Below are positions 50,854-59,586 of a stretch of 64,000 bases of DNA, piece by piece (within the stretch, counting starts at the first letter, position 1; the number at the start of each line of letters is the position of its first letter). The stretch lies in the NCBI RefSeq assembly GCF_029504695.1, contig NZ_JAQFIN010000001.1:248001-312000 (forward strand), given 5' to 3'. Position numbers and translations under genes: made by a program. Source of the stretch: Parabacteroides sp. PF5-6. GTDB taxonomy: Bacteria; Bacteroidota; Bacteroidia; Bacteroidales; Tannerellaceae. The notes beneath the pieces are model-generated. The model made no database searches and had not been told where the DNA came from. It saw nothing but the letters and a program-made list of their open reading frames with translations.

Positions 50854-51630
50854 ATGAAAGAAAAACTTACCCTGGTGAAGGTTGGCGGCAAGATTGTGGA
50901 GGAAGACGATACATTACGTCAGCTATTGAAGGATTTCTCTCTGATTGAGGGGCATAAGGTTTTGGTGCATGGCGGAGGGCGTTCGGCAACGAAATTGGCG
51001 GCGCAGTTGGGCATTGAGAGCCGGATGGTGGATGGTCGCCGGATTACGGATGCGGAAATGCTGAAAGTGGTTACGATGGTGTATGGCGGGTTGGTGAATA
51101 AAGCGATAGTTGCCGGACTACAGGCCTTGCATGTGAATGCGTTGGGCTTGACGGGTGCGGATATGAACCTGATGCGTTCGGAGAAACGCCCGGTGACGAC
51201 AGTCGATTATGGCTTTGTGGGTGATGTGAAAGAGGTGAATGCCGATCTGTTGGCTTCTTTGATCAGCCAGGGTGTGGTGCCGGTACTGGCACCGTTGACA
51301 CATGATAAACAAGGGTCCTTATTGAATACCAATGCCGATACGATTGCCGGAGAGGCCGCTAAGGCGTTGGCGAAACATTTTGAGGTGACGCTTATGTTTT
51401 GCTTTGAAAAGAAAGGGGTTTTATTGGATGAGAACGACGATGAGAGTGTGATCCCCGAGATCAACCGGCAGGATTTCCGGCGTTATGTCGAAACAGGCGT
51501 TATTCAGGGCGGTATGATCCCCAAACTGGAAAACGCCTTTCAAGCCATCGATGCCGGCGTGGCAGCGGTCGTTATTACTCAAGCTTCAGATATTCATAAG
51601 GGGAAAGGAACGAGGATCGTTGTTGATTGA
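50854..51630 (+). CDS. argB: Acetylglutamate kinase
   Basis: 258 residues. Phosphorylates N-acetylglutamate (or N-succinylglutamate, used by some Bacteroidetes) in arginine synthesis. Features: KVGGKIVEE at the N-terminus (phosphate-binding Lys), LVHGGGRSATKLA, RITDAEMLKVVTMVYGGLVN and NADTIAGEAAKAL; MIPKLENAFQAIDAGVAAVV near the end. Other arg genes are not adjacent. It ends 11 nt before the converging DUF1080 gene. Confidence 0.93.
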   Translation: MKEKLTLVKVGGKIVEEDDTLRQLLKDFSLIEGHKVLVHGGGRSATKLAAQLGIESRMVDGRRITDAEMLKVVTMVYGGLVNKAIVAGLQALHVNALGLTGADMNLMRSEKRPVTTVDYGFVGDVKEVNADLLASLISQGVVPVLAPLTHDKQGSLLNTNADTIAGEAAKALAKHFEVTLMFCFEKKGVLLDENDDESVIPEINRQDFRRYVETGVIQGGMIPKLENAFQAIDAGVAAVVITQASDIHKGKGTRIVVD

Positions 51631-51643
51631 TCGGCGTTCCTTT
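51604..51643. terminator. Hairpin across converging argB and DUF1080 stops
   Basis: AAAGGAACG (51604-51612) pairs with CGTTCCTTT (51635-51643); both stop codons lie inside or at the edge of the stem-loop. Confidence 0.55.
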
Positions 51644-52358
51644 ATTCGTTGGGCTCTTCGATCGGTTCTTCGTCAGTGGCTTCCTGCGGGAATCCTGTCT
51701 TGTGCGCGCTTCTGATTTTTACGTTTTTAAAGGAGATGCCGGCTTCGCCGTGTTTTCCTTGCAGACCGATAAAGCCTTTGGTGGGCAGTTCGGCCAGCGG
51801 GTTGGGTAGCCAGGCGGGGATTTCCGTGCCGTCGGGGTTTTCCGTTCCCGAGGTCCATAAGGCCATATCCATTTCCGTCACTTTCTTTCCGTTGAGGATC
51901 ACGGTGATCCGTTGCCCCACGCAGCGTACGCGCATGTGATTCCATTCGCCATTTTTCTTTACGACCTTATCCCGGGTCGGACCCAGGTGTCCGTAGATGG
52001 CGCCGCAACGTTCGTACGATTTGGCATCCGCCCATTTCGTGTAGTAGTCGTCGGCAATCTGGATCTCCACCGAATTGGGGATCCATTCTCCGCGGTGCGT
52101 ACAATATATAATAATACCGCTATTGGTTCCGCTGTCGTTCTTGAAATCCAGATCCAATTCGAAGTCTTCGTATTCCGTATTCGTCCAGATCGGGGCATCC
52201 AGGGTGGCGGTGAGTACCTGGCCGGTCATCTTCCAGGCCTCCGGATCAAAGGTGGCATCCGTGAGGTCTTCGCCAAACAGCGGGATCCATTTGTTTTCCT
52301 GCGCGTTGGCGGCAGACGAAAGAAGTAGGGATGCGACTATACATATAATATATCTCAT
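51642..52358 (-). CDS. DUF1080 (3-keto-disaccharide hydrolase family) exported protein
   Basis: 238 residues. Signal peptide MRYIICIVASLLLSSAANA. The concanavalin-like DUF1080 domain fills the rest: LFGEDLTDATFDPEAWKMTG, GTNSGIIIYCTHRGEWIPNS, VEIQIADDYY, NHMRVRCVGQRITVILNGKK, GFIGLQGKHGEAGISFKNVK. Family members act on 3-keto-glycosides produced by Gfo/Idh/MocA oxidoreductases, present at 6.2-7.6 kb. A second DUF1080 gene is at 62360. Both flank the SusC/SusD locus on the opposite strand. Confidence 0.9.
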   Translation of the reverse strand: MRYIICIVASLLLSSAANAQENKWIPLFGEDLTDATFDPEAWKMTGQVLTATLDAPIWTNTEYEDFELDLDFKNDSGTNSGIIIYCTHRGEWIPNSVEIQIADDYYTKWADAKSYERCGAIYGHLGPTRDKVVKKNGEWNHMRVRCVGQRITVILNGKKVTEMDMALWTSGTENPDGTEIPAWLPNPLAELPTKGFIGLQGKHGEAGISFKNVKIRSAHKTGFPQEATDEEPIEEPNE

Positions 52359-52637
52359 GCTATCGGTATATAAAGTAGGTTCATAAAACGCTCAAATATA
52401 TCCATTCTTCTCCAGAATGCGCATATCCGCTGTCGGAATTTTCCAAAAAGCATTCTTTTGGGCGTTGATAAAAGGCTTTATTACGCATGCTTTTACTGAT
52501 AATAGTTGGGGAAAGGACGGGGTAAACTATTCTTTTGCTCTTTGTCTTGTTTGTTCCAAATGTTTGTATACAGCTACTCTTTTTGTGGCTGTTTAATGTT
52601 TTTATTACATTTTATTTGATAAAACATAGAAAAAATG

Positions 52638-52666
52638 TTTTCAAATTAAATAATTTGTTATATTTG
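52638..52666 (+). promoter_or_regulatory. Promoter of the SusC/SusD operon
   Basis: TATATTTG (52659-52666) with TTTT (52638-52641) as -33, about 17 nt apart. It leaves a ~380-nt leader before the SusC start. Confidence 0.65.
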
Positions 52667-52676
52667 CCATGAGAAA

Positions 52677-52737
52677 CAAGGTTGACAGAGTGTTTTTCTC
52701 TTGAGAAAGAGTGCACCGAATACACTTGAGAACCTTG
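52677..52737 (+). ncRNA. Structured leader RNA upstream of SusC (putative)
   Basis: CAAGGTT (52677-52683) pairs with AACCTTG (52731-52737); inside it AGTG (52689-52692) pairs with CACT (52723-52726), and CTCTT-GAGA-AAGAG (52698-52711) forms a tight hairpin. It begins about 10 nt after the -7 box, so it would be the 5' end of the transcript. It could be a regulatory leader or a separate small RNA, since Bacteroides sRNAs often precede susC genes. The remaining leader to 53055 shows another GAGCT palindrome near 52814 and no gene. Confidence 0.45.
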
Positions 52738-53055
52738 ATAGAATGGCGTTTTATGGGTGTATGTAAAATGTCGGTTTTATTTAAAATGAATAAAAAACAC
52801 AGATTGACGTAGAGCTCTTGAGCTAAGCTCTTGTTAATAGACTATTATGACGGAATTGTATGAGTGAAGTAAGGCCAACGGAGTGTGCTAAATCGGATAA
52901 AAAAAACGGAGGTTTAAATTATCAGCATCTACTTATGCTTGTTTAGCGTTTGCAGAAGTCACATTCGGCAGGCCTACTCTTCTTTTGTCTCATCTGTTCG
53001 TTTGGGAAGAAATTTTTTGAATCATTTATTTATAATTAATGTAAACAGTGTGTCT

Positions 53056-56000
53056 ATGAAAAGGTTGACTTATTTGTTATTATGCTTATGTATAAGCATA
53101 GGAGTTATGACGGCTCAGACCACACGAGTGACCGGTACGATTACCTCTGCGGAGGATAATGAGCCGGTTATCGGAGCGTCAATTATGGTGAAAGGAGCAG
53201 CGATTGGTACAGTAACCGATTTTAACGGTGCGTTCTCTCTGGATGTGCCGGCGGATGCGAAAGTACTGGTTGTTTCTTATGTGGGGATGGCATCTCAGGA
53301 AGTGGCTGTTCGTTCTGTTGTAAATGTTATGTTGCAAACAGACACGCAAGCGCTGGACGAGGTAGTAGTTACCGCTATGGGTATTTCCCGCGAGAAAAAA
53401 TCTCTGGGTTATGCCGTGCAGGAGGTCAAATCGGAAGAACTGACTCAGGCAGGGCAATTGTCTTTAACAGGATCTTTAACCGGTAAGGTAGCCGGGGTAC
53501 AGGTAAACCAGTTTAGTGGTACGGTAGGAGCCTCTTCCCGTATTTCTATTCGTGGTAACTCTTCATTGGCAGCCGATCAGCAACCGTTGATCATTGTCGA
53601 TGGGGTGCCTTTCTCGAATGCTTCTCAGCGTACGGGGGATAACTATTACAATGGGGTAGACTACGGTTCGGGTTTGAACGACCTTAACCCGGAAGATATC
53701 GAGTCGATGACCGTATTGAAAGGGGGATCTGCTGCGTTGTACGGTATGCGTGCCGGTAACGGGGTAATCCTGATCACCACGAAGTCCGGTAAAAAGGGCA
53801 GTGGGGTAACCATCTCTTACGACGGAAACTTTACCGTCGACCGTATCTCTACCGTTCCCAAGCTGCAAAACAGCTACGGACAAGGTTCCGCCGGTGATGA
53901 GCATCATTGGCAGATGCATGGTCCGGATCTGACGTATCAGCAGTATGCCGAAACCTATGGTTTCAACTGGTTGGACGGTGCCAATGGGGTAAACGACTAT
54001 TACGATGAGTCGTGGGGTCCGCGTTTGGATGTCGGTTTGAAATTGAAACAATACGATAGCAATGGCGTAGCGACCGACTGGATCTCTCGTCCGAATAATA
54101 TCAAGGACTTCTTCCAGACCGGTTATTCTATGAATCATACCATATCGGTACAGGCGAATTCGGAAAAGGCAAGTACACGTGCATCTCTTTCTTATCGTGA
54201 TCAGAGAGGTACGGTGCCTAATACCGATCAGAAACGTTATGGCGGTCAGCTCAATACGAATATCAAATTGAACGACTATGTGAGTTTCGATGGGAATATG
54301 AACTATACCCGTACGGAAAGTGGTAACCTGCTTGGACAGGGTTATGGAGGTAACAACCCGATCAATAGTCTTTTCGCCTGGTCTGCCCGTCAGATCAATA
54401 TGAAGACCTTGAAGGAAAATTGGGACCAACGGGATGCAGCAGGTAATTATACCTACTACAACTGGAATAACAACTATCACATGAATCCTTATTTCACGGT
54501 ACATGAAAATACCAACAGCTTGAAGCGTGACCGTTTCTTTGGAAAAGCTTCTTTGTATTATCAACCGTTTGAATTCCTGAAATTCGAAGGACGTTTAGGG
54601 TTCGACCACTATAACGCGCAATCTTTTGAGCGGCATTATGTCGACCGTTCCGACTGGCCTGACGGTGGTTTCCTGCAACGGACAATAAAGAATTCGGAGC
54701 TTAACGCCGACTTTATCGCTACGTTCAACAAGACTTTCGGCGATTTCAATATCTCTGCCATGGCAGGTGCCAACTACCGTGACCTGCAATGGGAAACCAA
54801 CGACCTGGGAGCGTCGGCTCTTACCGTATTAGGCGTGTACACCTTAACCAATAAGTCGGGTGATGCCACTGCTACGATGGACCACAGTCATATCCGTTCC
54901 AATTCCGTTTATGCTTCGGGATCGGTTGGATGGCGCAATCAGTTGTATCTGGACTTAAGCGCGCGTAACGACTGGTCTTCCACGATCAAAGATAATTTCT
55001 TCTATCCTTCAGTAAGTTTAAGCTGGATTGCTACCGAATCATTCCCATCCATCAAAGGGGATGTGCTTAGCTTCCTGAAACTGCGTGGCGGTTGGGCTGA
55101 AATCGGTTCGGCTACTTCAGCTTATCGGAACAGTGCCTACTATTATGCGGTATCTACTTCTTATAATGGGGTATCCCAGATGTATAAGAGTGCGACTTAT
55201 CCGAACTCCAACCTGAAACCCGAAAGTATCAAGACTTGGGAGGTCGGTTTGGATGTCGGTTTCTTCAACGACCGTTTGCACGCGGACGTGGCTTACTATT
55301 ATAAATCAACGCAAGATCAGATCATGTCGGTTTCGACTTCAAACGTAGTCGGCTTCGGTTCGATGTTGATCAATGCCGGTGAAATCGAAAATAGAGGGAT
55401 TGAAGTACAACTGCGCGGTGAAATCCTTCAGAATAAGAGCGGATTGAACTGGACCAGCACATTGAACTTCTCCAAGGATAAGAGTAAGATCGTATCTCTC
55501 TATCCGGGATTGGATACTTATTCCATGGGTTGGACCTGGGGTATTTCTAACTTCGCGAAGGTAGGTGAGCCTTGGGGTACGCTGACGGCTACTGCTTTCG
55601 ACCGTACAGAGGATGGTGCGATCAAGTTAAGCACTACCGGACAGGCGATGACCAAATCCGGACAACCCATCGGTAATGTCTCTCCGGACTTCCTGGCCGG
55701 ATGGCGGAATGACTTCCGCATCAAGGACTGGGCATTCGGATTCTTCCTTGATATGCGTATTGGCGGAGATATCTGGTCGCAAACCATGTCTCACGGTTAT
55801 GCTGCCGGTACGGCAAAAACAACCGCAGAGAACGGTATCCGTGAACACGCAATCGTTGCCGGTAAAGATATGATGACCGACGAACGTTTTGTGATGCAGG
55901 ATGCCAGTGGTAACTGGGTGGAAAACACGATGGAAACCACCGCTCAGGACTGGTTTGGCTGGCAATACAGCGCGTCTGAAGCGTATGTGTTCGACGGTTC

Positions 56001-56256
56001 TTACCTGAAACTGCGTGAAGCTTATGTCTCTTATAATGTGCCGCGCTCGATCCTGGCCAAGACAAAGTACTTCAGCAAAGCAACCGTATCTGTGATCGGT
56101 TCTAACCTGGCTCTTCTTTGGGTACATAAATCAAATACCATGCGTTTGGATCCGGAAACCGGTGGGGTATCCAGTGATAGCCGCGGGGTTGGTTTCGAAC
56201 AATCTGCTGTGCCGTCTTCCCGTAGCATTGGTTTGAAGTTAGGTCTTACATTTTAA
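53056..56256 (+). CDS. SusC/RagA-family TonB-dependent outer-membrane transporter
   Basis: 1066 residues from ATG 53056 (MKRLTYLLLCLCISIGVMTA); the in-frame ATG at 52939 lies in the leader. After the signal comes a carboxypeptidase-regulatory-like domain (~22-110, VTGTITSAEDNEPVIGASIM), then the TonB box and plug (LDEVVVTAMGISREKKSLGY; RISIRGNSSLAADQQPLIIV, then DGVPFSN; MTVLKGGSAALYGMRAGNGV), then a ~22-strand barrel ending SIGLKLGLTF. It imports oligosaccharides or other large ligands with the SusD lid. No glycosidase gene is adjacent, so the ligand is unknown. Confidence 0.97.
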   Translation: MKRLTYLLLCLCISIGVMTAQTTRVTGTITSAEDNEPVIGASIMVKGAAIGTVTDFNGAFSLDVPADAKVLVVSYVGMASQEVAVRSVVNVMLQTDTQALDEVVVTAMGISREKKSLGYAVQEVKSEELTQAGQLSLTGSLTGKVAGVQVNQFSGTVGASSRISIRGNSSLAADQQPLIIVDGVPFSNASQRTGDNYYNGVDYGSGLNDLNPEDIESMTVLKGGSAALYGMRAGNGVILITTKSGKKGSGVTISYDGNFTVDRISTVPKLQNSYGQGSAGDEHHWQMHGPDLTYQQYAETYGFNWLDGANGVNDYYDESWGPRLDVGLKLKQYDSNGVATDWISRPNNIKDFFQTGYSMNHTISVQANSEKASTRASLSYRDQRGTVPNTDQKRYGGQLNTNIKLNDYVSFDGNMNYTRTESGNLLGQGYGGNNPINSLFAWSARQINMKTLKENWDQRDAAGNYTYYNWNNNYHMNPYFTVHENTNSLKRDRFFGKASLYYQPFEFLKFEGRLGFDHYNAQSFERHYVDRSDWPDGGFLQRTIKNSELNADFIATFNKTFGDFNISAMAGANYRDLQWETNDLGASALTVLGVYTLTNKSGDATATMDHSHIRSNSVYASGSVGWRNQLYLDLSARNDWSSTIKDNFFYPSVSLSWIATESFPSIKGDVLSFLKLRGGWAEIGSATSAYRNSAYYYAVSTSYNGVSQMYKSATYPNSNLKPESIKTWEVGLDVGFFNDRLHADVAYYYKSTQDQIMSVSTSNVVGFGSMLINAGEIENRGIEVQLRGEILQNKSGLNWTSTLNFSKDKSKIVSLYPGLDTYSMGWTWGISNFAKVGEPWGTLTATAFDRTEDGAIKLSTTGQAMTKSGQPIGNVSPDFLAGWRNDFRIKDWAFGFFLDMRIGGDIWSQTMSHGYAAGTAKTTAENGIREHAIVAGKDMMTDERFVMQDASGNWVENTMETTAQDWFGWQYSASEAYVFDGSYLKLREAYVSYNVPRSILAKTKYFSKATVSVIGSNLALLWVHKSNTMRLDPETGGVSSDSRGVGFEQSAVPSSRSIGLKLGLTF

Positions 56257-56274
56257 TTGAAAGGAGATATGAAT

Positions 56275-57756
56275 ATGAAAAATATATGGAAAAAAGGTGT
56301 AGCGCTCTTTACTACAGCGTTACTGATGACGGCTTGTACCGGAAGCTTTGATGAAATCAATACGGACCCGGATGCGTACAATTCGGTTCCTCATACCAAT
56401 GTGTTGGGATATGGTATCCGCTATATTAGCTCCACGATGGGGGGCGACCTGGGCGGATATGGAACCTGGGCTGGTTATATCAATAAGATACAGTATCCGG
56501 ATTTTCAGGGAGGTATCATTCCTTCGGATAATACCTATGGTAACCGTTGGTATGCTATTTATCATGTCAATTCACAGTTTAAAACGATCCTGGCGCTGAC
56601 GGAAGAGGAAGCGGAAGGAAACAAGAATATGCGTGCTGTTTGCCGGATCTGGCAAAACTACAACTGGTTGTACGCATTGGATGGCTGGGGTGATATCCCG
56701 TATTCGGAAGCTTTGAAAGGTTCGGTGGAAGAGGGTAGTATCCTGCAATCCAAATACGATCCGCAAGAAGATGTATATCGGGCAGTAATGACTGAAATGG
56801 CCTCTATCGCCAACGAACTGGGTAACGGTTTGGGTACGGACGCATTGGGTGAAGGCGACTTCCTGTTCAATGGGGATATGAAGAAATGGCAACGTTTCTT
56901 GAACTCCATTCGCTTGCGTACGGCTATGCGTCTGTCGGCTGTGATGCCGGATGTGGCGAAAAGTACCATCGAAGAGATCTGTGGCAACCCTTCGAAGTTC
57001 CCGGTGATCGACAGCAACGACAATGCCGCTTATTTCTGGTGGCAGGGATCGGGTAGCTACTTTGAACCCTGGTATGACAATATGCGTACCCGTGACGACT
57101 TCGGTCTGTCGGATATCTTTATCAATTACCTGAAAGAGATGAATGACCCGCGTTTGCACACCATTGCTAAACCGGCTGCTTCCGACGGGGAATACCGCGG
57201 TATCGTGAACGGTCTGGCTGCAGCTAATATGCCGGCACTGAATACGACTTCCCGTATCGGTCCGATGTATCGCGAGGAACCCGCTGGCTTTACGCCTTAT
57301 TTCCAGGCTTGCGAAACCTACTTCATCCTGGCCGAAGCGGCTATGATGGGATGGAACGTAGGCATGAGCGCACAGGAAGCTTACGAAAAAGCCGTTCGTC
57401 TTTCTATGGAAGACAATGGTATTGAAGAAGCTGACGTAGAGGCTTACCTGGCCGGCAAAGGCAAGTGGGACAATACGAAAGAACGGATCTGGTGGGATAT
57501 GTGGGTTGGATTGTTTAAGAACAACTACGAAGCCTGGGCGTTGTATCGCCGTACAGGTGTTCCGACGACAAACTATATTCCTATCGAATCTGCATGGAAA
57601 GGTATTCACAACGTACAACCGATGCGCTTGCCTTATCCGAACAATCAGTATCTGTACAATACGGAATATGTAAATGAAGCGGTTACTCGGCAAGGTATTG
57701 TAGACCATTGCTGGGGCAAACAGCTGATCTGGGATAAAAGAACCGGCGTCAATTAA
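56275..57756 (+). CDS. SusD/RagB-family nutrient-binding lipoprotein
   Basis: 493 residues from ATG 56275 (MKNIWKKGVALFTTALLMTA, then CTGSF); AAGGAG at 56261-56266 is 8 nt upstream, deciding this start over ATG 56269. The lipobox MTAC gives an outer-membrane lipoprotein. The sequence (IRYISSTMGGDLGGYGTWAG, YALDGWGDIPYSEAL, GDMKKWQRFLNSIRLRTAMR) is of the SusD-like_2 type with TPR-like helices. It lies 18 nt after the susC-like stop and forms the binding lid of that transporter. Confidence 0.95.
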   Translation: MKNIWKKGVALFTTALLMTACTGSFDEINTDPDAYNSVPHTNVLGYGIRYISSTMGGDLGGYGTWAGYINKIQYPDFQGGIIPSDNTYGNRWYAIYHVNSQFKTILALTEEEAEGNKNMRAVCRIWQNYNWLYALDGWGDIPYSEALKGSVEEGSILQSKYDPQEDVYRAVMTEMASIANELGNGLGTDALGEGDFLFNGDMKKWQRFLNSIRLRTAMRLSAVMPDVAKSTIEEICGNPSKFPVIDSNDNAAYFWWQGSGSYFEPWYDNMRTRDDFGLSDIFINYLKEMNDPRLHTIAKPAASDGEYRGIVNGLAAANMPALNTTSRIGPMYREEPAGFTPYFQACETYFILAEAAMMGWNVGMSAQEAYEKAVRLSMEDNGIEEADVEAYLAGKGKWDNTKERIWWDMWVGLFKNNYEAWALYRRTGVPTTNYIPIESAWKGIHNVQPMRLPYPNNQYLYNTEYVNEAVTRQGIVDHCWGKQLIWDKRTGVN

Positions 57757-57790
57757 CCGACGGTTATTATTTATAAACACACTCTAAAGG

Positions 57791-57818
57791 AAAGCGGCCT
57801 CGTGATGAGGCCGCTTTT
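57791..57818 (+). terminator. Terminator after the SusD gene
   Basis: Perfect 11-bp stem AAAGCGGCCTC/GAGGCCGCTTT, 5-nt loop, then TTTT. Confidence 0.75.
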
Positions 57819-57841
57819 GTCGGAGATAATATCTTTTTGTT

Positions 57842-58501
57842 ATGAAACACTTCTCTTTATGTTTACTCTTTTTCCTTTTCTTATCGCAGATAGAAGGGAA
57901 TGCACAGGTTGAAGCAATGAAACAATCTCCGGTACTTTTTGGCGATTTTACGCAAGGGAGTGTTGTGCAAAAGAATCGCATGGTTACTAAAGTGCCGCTC
58001 AACTACGATTGTATCAATCAGGAAATGCACTTTATCCAGGGCGGAGAGCAGTTGATCCTCGATAATCTGGATCGGATCGAGTCGGTGACGGTCGGCGACC
58101 GCCGGTTTATTCCCCATGCCAACCATTTTCTGGAAGTGATAGCTTTCTCGGATTATACCTTATATATCGATTGGAAAACCAAGATAGCCAATAGAGGGAA
58201 AAAGGGAGCGATGGGACAGGTCACTCACGGCGGAACGATCACGCAGGCCGATGTTAGCCTGATGCGACACGAAGCGCCTGATTTCAAAGATACCAATGTC
58301 TACGAAGTCATTCCGCAAAACACATATTATCTTTCCGTCGACGGAGAGAAAATGAAAAAGTTCAATACGCTGAAAGCCTTCTGTAAGTTTTTCCCCCAAG
58401 ACAAAGAAGCGAGTATTCGCGAATTCGTTACTGCCGAGAAAATCGATATGCAGAAGCCCGAACATATCTATAAGCTTGTCCGCTTTATTTCTTCTCAATA
58501 G
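57842..58501 (+). CDS. Exported protein of unknown function
   Basis: 219 residues. Signal peptide MKHFSLCLLFFLFLSQIEGN with cleavage near AQ. The body (GDFTQGSVVQKNRMVTKVPL, INQEMHFIQGGEQLILDNLD, RIESVTVGDRRFIP) is beta-rich with no recognised domain or catalytic motif. It lies 24 nt past the terminator hairpin following the SusD gene and 26 nt before the carboxypeptidase-regulatory-like gene. It is probably periplasmic or outer-membrane associated; homologues seem confined to Bacteroidetes, as far as I recall. Confidence 0.75.
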   Translation: MKHFSLCLLFFLFLSQIEGNAQVEAMKQSPVLFGDFTQGSVVQKNRMVTKVPLNYDCINQEMHFIQGGEQLILDNLDRIESVTVGDRRFIPHANHFLEVIAFSDYTLYIDWKTKIANRGKKGAMGQVTHGGTITQADVSLMRHEAPDFKDTNVYEVIPQNTYYLSVDGEKMKKFNTLKAFCKFFPQDKEASIREFVTAEKIDMQKPEHIYKLVRFISSQ

Positions 58502-58527
58502 CTGCGTTTAATTAAAGAAATCAACAG

Positions 58528-59583
58528 ATGAAAAAGCGACTCCTATACCTGATACTCCTTTCACTCCCTCTGCAAGCGGTTTATGCACAGGTATTGAAGG
58601 GCGTTGTTATCGATAGCGCCACGAAAGAGTCGGTGATCAATGCCAATGTCTATCTGGAAGGGACGGCTTATCATACGATTACGGATGCCGACGGGCGCTT
58701 CGAACTGCCGGTAAAGCAACGGCTGAACACTAAACTGATCATTAGCCATGTGGTATATGAAACGCTGATCTTTGCCAATCCTTTCGATCAGTTGCCGGAA
58801 ACGATGGTTATGAAAGAGAAAGAAAACCGGTTTGATGAAGTGGTTGTGGATACCGACAGCCCTTTCTCCCGCAAACAGATGATGCAGGCATTCAAAAGAG
58901 AATTTCTGGGTACGACCAATGCAGGCAGAGCTTGTGTGATACAAAACGAAGAGGATATCTATTTCTATTACAACAAAGAAAAGAAAACTTTACATGCGTT
59001 TTGCCATAAGCCGATTGTTGTCAATAATAAAACGTTAGGCTATCTGGTGACTGTCGAATTGAATGAGTTCAAAGCCCAATACCAGGCTGTCACTCTGTTG
59101 AGTAGCGATATTGAAAGTGTTTTGTATTTGGGTTATATGTCCTTCCATGATACAAGTAAAGGCAATGCTTCCATCAAAAAGAAGAGAAGAAACACCTACC
59201 TGGGTTCCTCGACAGAGTTTTTCCGTTACCTGGTGCGGCAGCAATTGAATGATAGCCGTTATTATATGCAACCGCTGAACCGGCCGGAGGAAATGTTCGT
59301 GGTCGAAAGTATTCCCCTGAATGATTGGCAGAAAAAAGTAACCCTGCATACGGATTTATTGGCGTATCTCGATCCTCATTATGCGACCCGTAAATCGCCG
59401 AAAGCAGAAATCATCGTTCAGAACGAGCGCGTGCCATCGGAAGTCTCCAATATCCGTTTCCTGAAATTGACATTTAAAGCCGACACGTACGGAAACCTGG
59501 AAGATGCGCGGGATGTCCTGGTCTCAGGAAGTATGGCCCACAAAAGGATAGGGGACACCTTGCCCAAAGAATATGAACCGTAA
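58528..59583 (+). CDS. Exported protein with carboxypeptidase-regulatory-like domain
   Basis: 351 residues. Signal peptide MKKRLLYLILLSLPLQAVYA. Residues ~22-110 are a CarboxypepD_reg-like Ig fold (VLKGVVIDSATKESVINANV, TDADGRFELPVKQ), as found at the start of TonB receptors, but no plug or barrel follows. The C-terminal ~230 residues (FKREFLGTTNAGRACVIQNE, LGYLVTVELNEFKAQYQAVT) are unassigned. It ends 3 nt from the converging 904-residue gene. It may be an accessory of the SusC/SusD system. Confidence 0.8.
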   Translation: MKKRLLYLILLSLPLQAVYAQVLKGVVIDSATKESVINANVYLEGTAYHTITDADGRFELPVKQRLNTKLIISHVVYETLIFANPFDQLPETMVMKEKENRFDEVVVDTDSPFSRKQMMQAFKREFLGTTNAGRACVIQNEEDIYFYYNKEKKTLHAFCHKPIVVNNKTLGYLVTVELNEFKAQYQAVTLLSSDIESVLYLGYMSFHDTSKGNASIKKKRRNTYLGSSTEFFRYLVRQQLNDSRYYMQPLNRPEEMFVVESIPLNDWQKKVTLHTDLLAYLDPHYATRKSPKAEIIVQNERVPSEVSNIRFLKLTFKADTYGNLEDARDVLVSGSMAHKRIGDTLPKEYEP

Positions 59584-59586
59584 TCT

